Origin: Rhodocyclaceae bacterium
Lineage (GTDB): Bacteria; Pseudomonadota; Gammaproteobacteria; Burkholderiales; Rhodocyclaceae
Assembly: GCA_020445945.1 (NCBI GenBank)
Contig: JAGRFQ010000072.1
Location: 1 to 42,141 of the forward strand
Reading direction: 5' to 3'
Length of the DNA: 42,141 nt
The translations under genes and the position numbers were made by a program. Shown here piece by piece: positions 38,841-42,141 of this stretch. Numbering within the stretch: position 1 is the stretch's first letter; each line of letters starts with the position of its first letter. A model generated the notes under the pieces. The model saw only the letters and a program-made list of their open reading frames with translations. It ran no database searches and was not told the origin of the DNA.

Positions 38841-40439
38841 GTGAGCGTGCGCATCACCGTATTTATCGTCGTCGCTACGCTGACCGTGGCGGGTGCGGCG
38901 CAGGGGCAGGGCTTCAATCCGCTCGAGGCGTTCGGCAAGGCGATGGAAAACGCCGCCAAGCAGCAAGGCCAGCCAACGCAGGCCGCAGCGCAACCTGCCA
39001 ACGCGCAGGCACGGCCGGCCGCAGCCACTCAGCTCGGCATTGCAGTGGCGAGCAAGCGGGAGGTGGTCTACGAGGGTTACAGCAAGGAAATGCAGCCGGT
39101 CAAACAGCTGCTCGCCGAGGGCAGCGCCGCGCAGGCCCTGCAGAGCCGGACGCCCGAAGGCGGGGGGCTCGACAGCCTCGACATGCTCGGCAACCTCGAA
39201 TTGGCGACGCTGGCAATGGATGCGCAGGCGCTGGCCGCAGCCAAGGACGGTTTCCAGCGCGCGGAGCTGGCGCTCAACCAGAAGGACGACCGCAGCACCG
39301 TGGGCGGTTTCTTCTCCGGCGCCAAGGACACGATGCTGTCGACACTCACCGGCAACGATGAACTGGGCGAGTATCCCGGTGCCGGCTACGAGCGCGTGCT
39401 GATGCTCAACTACAAGTCGATCGCCCATCTGCTCGACGGCGAACGCAGCGCCTACAACGTGACACGGCGGGCGATTGATCTGCAGAACATCGAGAAGCAG
39501 CGCTTTGACGAATTGGTGCGCGCGGCCGAGGCCAAGATCAAGGAAGAAGAGGACAAGCAAAAGGAAAACGGTGCCGATCTGGGGGCGTACGGCTTCGACG
39601 ACGTGGTCGACCAGCAGTATCGCGCAACCGACAAGATCGCGCGAAAGGTGCCGCACGCGTTCGTGAATCCGTTCGGTTTCTACATCGCTGGCGTGGTGCA
39701 GGAGCTCGACAGCTACGAGGACCGCAGCCTGCGCGACAACGCGCGGATTTCCTACAGCAAGGCGCTGGAGCTCAATCCGAAGAGCGCAGTCATCAAGCAG
39801 GCGGTGGCCGAGTTGCGCAAACCGGCGCGCAAGGGGCGCCGGCTGGTCAATGTGATCATTGCCGAGGGGTTTGCGCCGGAGAAGAAGCTGCTCAAGTTCA
39901 ACCTGATCCTGGGCGCGTCGCTGCCCACGCCGATCGAGCTGCCCCTGTATGAGTCGGTCGACAGCGCGGTGGCGCGGGTCGACATCCGCCTGCCGTCGGG
40001 CAAGCGCCTGGCGCGGGCGTCGGAGGTGGCAGACATCTCGGCGCTGGCGCTGCGTTTCCAGAAAGATGCCGGACCGATTCACCAGTTGCGCATGATGACT
40101 ACGGTGATCCGCAACATCATCGAGGGTCAGGCCTGGAACCAGGCGCAGCAGCAAGCGGGCCTTTTCGGGTCGGTGTTCGGTGGGCTGAAAAAGGCGCGCG
40201 ATGAAATGGCGCACCCGGACATGCGCTCCTGGGTGACCCTGCCCTCGCGGCTGCTGGCGGCGCGGGTCTTCGTGCCGGCGTCGGTGACCAAGGTGCAGGT
40301 CGTCGCCTACGACCGCAAGGGCCGAAAGCTCTCCAGCCAGATGGTGTCGATCGACCGCGAAACGCCAAGCCTCGTCTATGCCCGGGTGATCGACAAGACC
40401 ATGTATGCCGCGGCGAGCAAAGCGATGTGGGTGAAATGA
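38841..40439 (+). CDS. COG3014-like exported protein
   Basis: A 532-residue secreted protein with signal peptide (about 1-23, ending AQGQG) and a GAGGAG Shine-Dalgarno before a GTG start at 38841. It resembles the COG3014 family from memory. Features include a helical repeat region with GYERVLMLNYKSIAHLL (about 175-190), a charged coiled-coil stretch (RAAEAKIKEEEDKQKEN) and HAFVNPFGFYIAGVVQ. The C-terminal half is beta-rich. Family members sit beside ycfL and lpoB in several proteobacteria; function is unknown. The stop overlaps the start of the next gene. Confidence 0.78.
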   Translation: MSVRITVFIVVATLTVAGAAQGQGFNPLEAFGKAMENAAKQQGQPTQAAAQPANAQARPAAATQLGIAVASKREVVYEGYSKEMQPVKQLLAEGSAAQALQSRTPEGGGLDSLDMLGNLELATLAMDAQALAAAKDGFQRAELALNQKDDRSTVGGFFSGAKDTMLSTLTGNDELGEYPGAGYERVLMLNYKSIAHLLDGERSAYNVTRRAIDLQNIEKQRFDELVRAAEAKIKEEEDKQKENGADLGAYGFDDVVDQQYRATDKIARKVPHAFVNPFGFYIAGVVQELDSYEDRSLRDNARISYSKALELNPKSAVIKQAVAELRKPARKGRRLVNVIIAEGFAPEKKLLKFNLILGASLPTPIELPLYESVDSAVARVDIRLPSGKRLARASEVADISALALRFQKDAGPIHQLRMMTTVIRNIIEGQAWNQAQQQAGLFGSVFGGLKKARDEMAHPDMRSWVTLPSRLLAARVFVPASVTKVQVVAYDRKGRKLSSQMVSIDRETPSLVYARVIDKTMYAAASKAMWVK

Positions 40440-40912
40440 TGATCAATCGTGACGTTGGCAAAGCGCTCGTGGCGTCGCTGTCGCTGCTCCTCCTCGGTGC
40501 GTGCAAGGCGACCTTGCCGGTCAGTGAGCCGGTCGGTCGCCAGATCCCCCAGGACACCGTGGACGCCTCCAATCCGCGGGCGCGGCTGGTGCTCGGCGGG
40601 CAGCGTCTGGTCGGCGAAATCGCGCTGCTCGACGCCCGCCTCGGCACGGCCGGCGCGTGGGCCAAGGGCGAGGTCTCGGTGCAGAACCTGAGCAACGACC
40701 GCTACACGCTGGAGTACCAGTACGCCTGGGAAGACAGCGAGGGTTTCGCCATCGGCGAGAACCGGGTGTGGCAGCGTTTCGTGCTCGGCCCGCGCGAGCT
40801 GCGCAGCTTCCGCTCGGTGGCCAGCGACCCGAAGGCCTACCGCTTCACCTTCACCGTGCGCCTGCCGGACGACTTTTTCATCCATCAGGAAAAGTATCTC
40901 GATCGCAAGTAA
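40436..40912 (+). CDS. YcfL-like (DUF1425) lipoprotein
   Basis: A 158-residue lipoprotein with lipobox LLGAC near residues 20-24. The mature part resembles YcfL/DUF1425: VQNLSNDRYTLEYQYAWEDSEGF and PRELRSFRSVASDP are typical beta-sandwich strands. ATG 40436 overlaps the previous stop (ATGA); ATG 40439 is an alternative one codon later. In E. coli ycfL is next to lpoB, and the same pairing is seen here, 36 bases apart. Confidence 0.85.
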   Translation: MMINRDVGKALVASLSLLLLGACKATLPVSEPVGRQIPQDTVDASNPRARLVLGGQRLVGEIALLDARLGTAGAWAKGEVSVQNLSNDRYTLEYQYAWEDSEGFAIGENRVWQRFVLGPRELRSFRSVASDPKAYRFTFTVRLPDDFFIHQEKYLDRK

Positions 40913-40948
40913 GCCCCCCACCATCCTTTCATTCGGAGCCTCAGCGAC

Positions 40949-41482
40949 ATGACCTCGATCCACAAACTCCTCCTCGCCGCCGGCGCCGCACTCGCACTTG
41001 CCGGGTGTCAGGCCAACATGCCCAAGTTCGGCGGGCAGTCCAATGTGTCGATTGTCGACTCCGGCAGCCGCGGCCACCTGCAGGCCGAACTGACCATGGC
41101 GGATTACACCGAGTTGTCGGAGAAGGTCACCAACAAGATGCTCGATTCGCGTCTGGTCACCGGCTGGAAATCCAAGCCGCGCCTGATTCTGGCCAAGCTG
41201 CGCAACAACACCGACAACGAAAACATCCGCATGGCGGACATCTACGACCGCATCACCGAAGTGCTGCTCAACTCCGACACGGTGCGCCTGGTCGACCAGT
41301 CGGCGACCAGCTTCGACTACGTGGTGCGCTCGGAGCTGTCGTCCAACCGGCAATACGGCGAGGGCGGCCAGCAACTGGTCGGCTACAAGCTCGAACTGAA
41401 GCTGTTTACGATCAGCGGCGAAATGAAGGGCCAGTGGTCCGGCACGCTGACCCTGGCCAAAGGGCAGAAGTCCTTCCTCTGA
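40949..41482 (+). CDS. lpoB: LpoB-type penicillin-binding protein activator
   Basis: A 177-residue outer-membrane lipoprotein with lipobox LAGC (Cys20). The LpoB/CsgG-fold domain is at about 47-177: AELTMADYTELSEKVTNKML, KPRLILAKLRNNTDNENIRM and IYDRITEVLLNSDTVRLVD. LpoB of E. coli reaches across the periplasm to stimulate the peptidoglycan synthase PBP1b. The E. coli protein has a long disordered linker after the Cys; here it is only about 20 residues, so reach may differ. It is the fifth gene of the operon. Confidence 0.85.
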   Translation: MTSIHKLLLAAGAALALAGCQANMPKFGGQSNVSIVDSGSRGHLQAELTMADYTELSEKVTNKMLDSRLVTGWKSKPRLILAKLRNNTDNENIRMADIYDRITEVLLNSDTVRLVDQSATSFDYVVRSELSSNRQYGEGGQQLVGYKLELKLFTISGEMKGQWSGTLTLAKGQKSFL

Positions 41483-41552
41483 GCGTCGCCGGCCTGTCGC
41501 CGCGCCGGTTGGCAGCCGCGCGCGGCGCTTCAGCTTTTGCGGCCGCGTGCCG

Positions 41553-41558
41553 TATACT
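41553..41558 (+). promoter_or_regulatory. Candidate -10 element for ahcY
   Basis: TATACT at 41553-41558 lies 12 bases before the SAH riboswitch, so transcription would start near 41565. The -35 region is weak (no good TTGACA at 16-18 bases). Confidence 0.5.
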
Positions 41559-41569
41559 GGGCACCCTTT

Positions 41570-41653
41570 CCGAGGAGCGCTGCGAGGTCACCCGGTGTGC
41601 CCCAGGCTCGGAAGCCGCCCGTGGCGGTGAGAATCAACGGCGCTCACGACCTC
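41570..41653 (+). ncRNA. SAH riboswitch controlling ahcY
   Basis: The sequence fits the SAH riboswitch of proteobacterial ahcY leaders. CCGAG (41570-41574) pairs with CTCGG (41607-41611). The conserved GAGGAGCGCTGCGA core follows. GAGCGC (41575-41580) pairs with GCGCTC (41640-41645) as the pseudoknot, next to the conserved CAACGG. GAGGTC (41584-41589) can also pair with GACCTC (41648-41653). It senses S-adenosylhomocysteine and should switch ahcY on when SAH builds up. The 3' part carries another hairpin (41656-41672) that probably belongs to the expression platform, before GGAG (41721) and the ATG at 41730. Confidence 0.92.
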
Positions 41654-41729
41654 AACCCGTGCCGGGCACGGGAGGTGCGTGAGACAGCATCGAGCCTCGC
41701 CCTCCCCCCGGTCATAGCATGGAGTAACC

Positions 41730-42141
41730 ATGAACGCTGTGACTGACTTCAACGATTACGTGATTGCCGACATTGCGCTGGCCGACTTCGGCCGCCGCGA
41801 GATGAACATTGCCGAAACCGAAATGCCGGGCCTGATGGCGATCCGCGAGGAATTCGCCAAGAGCCAGCCGCTCAAGGGCGCGCGCATCACCGGTTCGCTG
41901 CACATGACCATCCAGACCGCGGTGCTGATCGAGACGCTGACCGCGCTGGGCGCCGAAGTGCGCTGGGCTTCGTGCAACATCTTTTCCACGCAGGACCACG
42001 CCGCCGCCGCCATCGCCGCCGCCGGCATCCCGGTGTTCGCGGTCAAGGGAGAGTCGCTGACCGACTACTGGGACTACACCCACCGCATCTTCGAGTGGAC
42101 TGACGGCGGCTACAGCAACATGATTCTCGACGACGGCGGCG
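41730..42141 (+). CDS. ahcY: Adenosylhomocysteinase, N-terminal part (runs off window)
   Basis: The first 137 codons of S-adenosylhomocysteine hydrolase, which splits SAH into adenosine and homocysteine and so relieves product inhibition of methyltransferases. The start follows GGAG by 5 bases. Seen features are [20 protein letters not shown], the substrate-binding [40 protein letters not shown] and [12 protein letters not shown]. The gene continues past the right edge, so the NAD domain is not visible. It is controlled by the SAH riboswitch just upstream. Confidence 0.96.
   Translation, partial: MNAVTDFNDYVIADIALADFGRREMNIAETEMPGLMAIREEFAKSQPLKGARITGSLHMTIQTAVLIETLTALGAEVRWASCNIFSTQDHAAAAIAAAGIPVFAVKGESLTDYWDYTHRIFEWTDGGYSNMILDDGG

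Noticed and set aside
35386-41482. Curli (csg) operon
   Set aside because: CsgG-like domains alone do not make a curli system; no CsgA/B, CsgE or CsgF-like proteins were seen, and the neighbours are YcfL and LpoB types.

Overview
The window looks like a GC-rich betaproteobacterial chromosome, most likely Rhodocyclales (Azoarcus/Thauera-like). This is inferred from gene content: a metX-metW pair, a gshA-gshB pair with the proteobacterial type of GshA, a regulatory PTS (EIIA-HPr-EI), an SAH riboswitch before ahcY, and the proteobacterial dedicated sortase system. No rRNA, tRNA or CRISPR array was seen.

Layout. (1) 1-530: 3' end of gyrB and its terminator. (2) 562-9906, all on the minus strand: a type I restriction-modification island in two blocks. 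hsdM-hsdS overlap by 10 bp. An AAA ATPase-hsdR-YgjP-like metallopeptidase operon follows, with tandem palindromes in front of the ATPase. Between the blocks lie a long hairpin and a perfect REP-like inverted repeat. (3) 10081-14148: two small minus-strand genes (one a DM13-domain protein), rlmA, 4-hydroxyphenylpyruvate dioxygenase and a class V aminotransferase. (4) 14242-21045: dedicated sortase system, with class GN sortase, its VIT/vWA target carrying an LPQGAT-type C-terminal signal, response regulator PdsR and histidine kinase PdsS. A tail-anchored, Pro-rich protein gene on the opposite strand separates pdsR from pdsS. (5) 21085-26066: a helix-hairpin-helix protein with a duplicated N-terminal domain, then the tightly overlapping gshA, small membrane protein, gshB and apbE. 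(6) 26133-28608: EIIA(Man)-HPr-EI. (7) 28605-30770: SAM-II riboswitch plus terminator, metX, three 78-bp tandem repeats, metW. (8) 31126-35199: a frameshifted NYN/PIN-like gene of lower GC, an unknown small gene, thrH, purU and a Ca2+/Na+ exchanger. (9) 35386-41482: a five-gene envelope operon with five CsgG/LpoB-like domains: one CsgG-like protein, one protein with three tandem CsgG-like units, a COG3014-like protein, a YcfL-like lipoprotein and LpoB. (10) 41570-end: SAH riboswitch and the 5' part of ahcY.

How the parts work together. Methionine synthesis (metX/metW, SAM-sensing) and SAH recycling (ahcY, SAH-sensing) are controlled by two different RNA sensors and bracket the methyl cycle. 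The sortase block is a self-contained two-component, enzyme and substrate module. The best candidate for an under-described system is the multi-CsgG/LpoB operon at 35386-41482. Second is the AAA ATPase and metallopeptidase that flank hsdR behind a tandem-palindrome control region.
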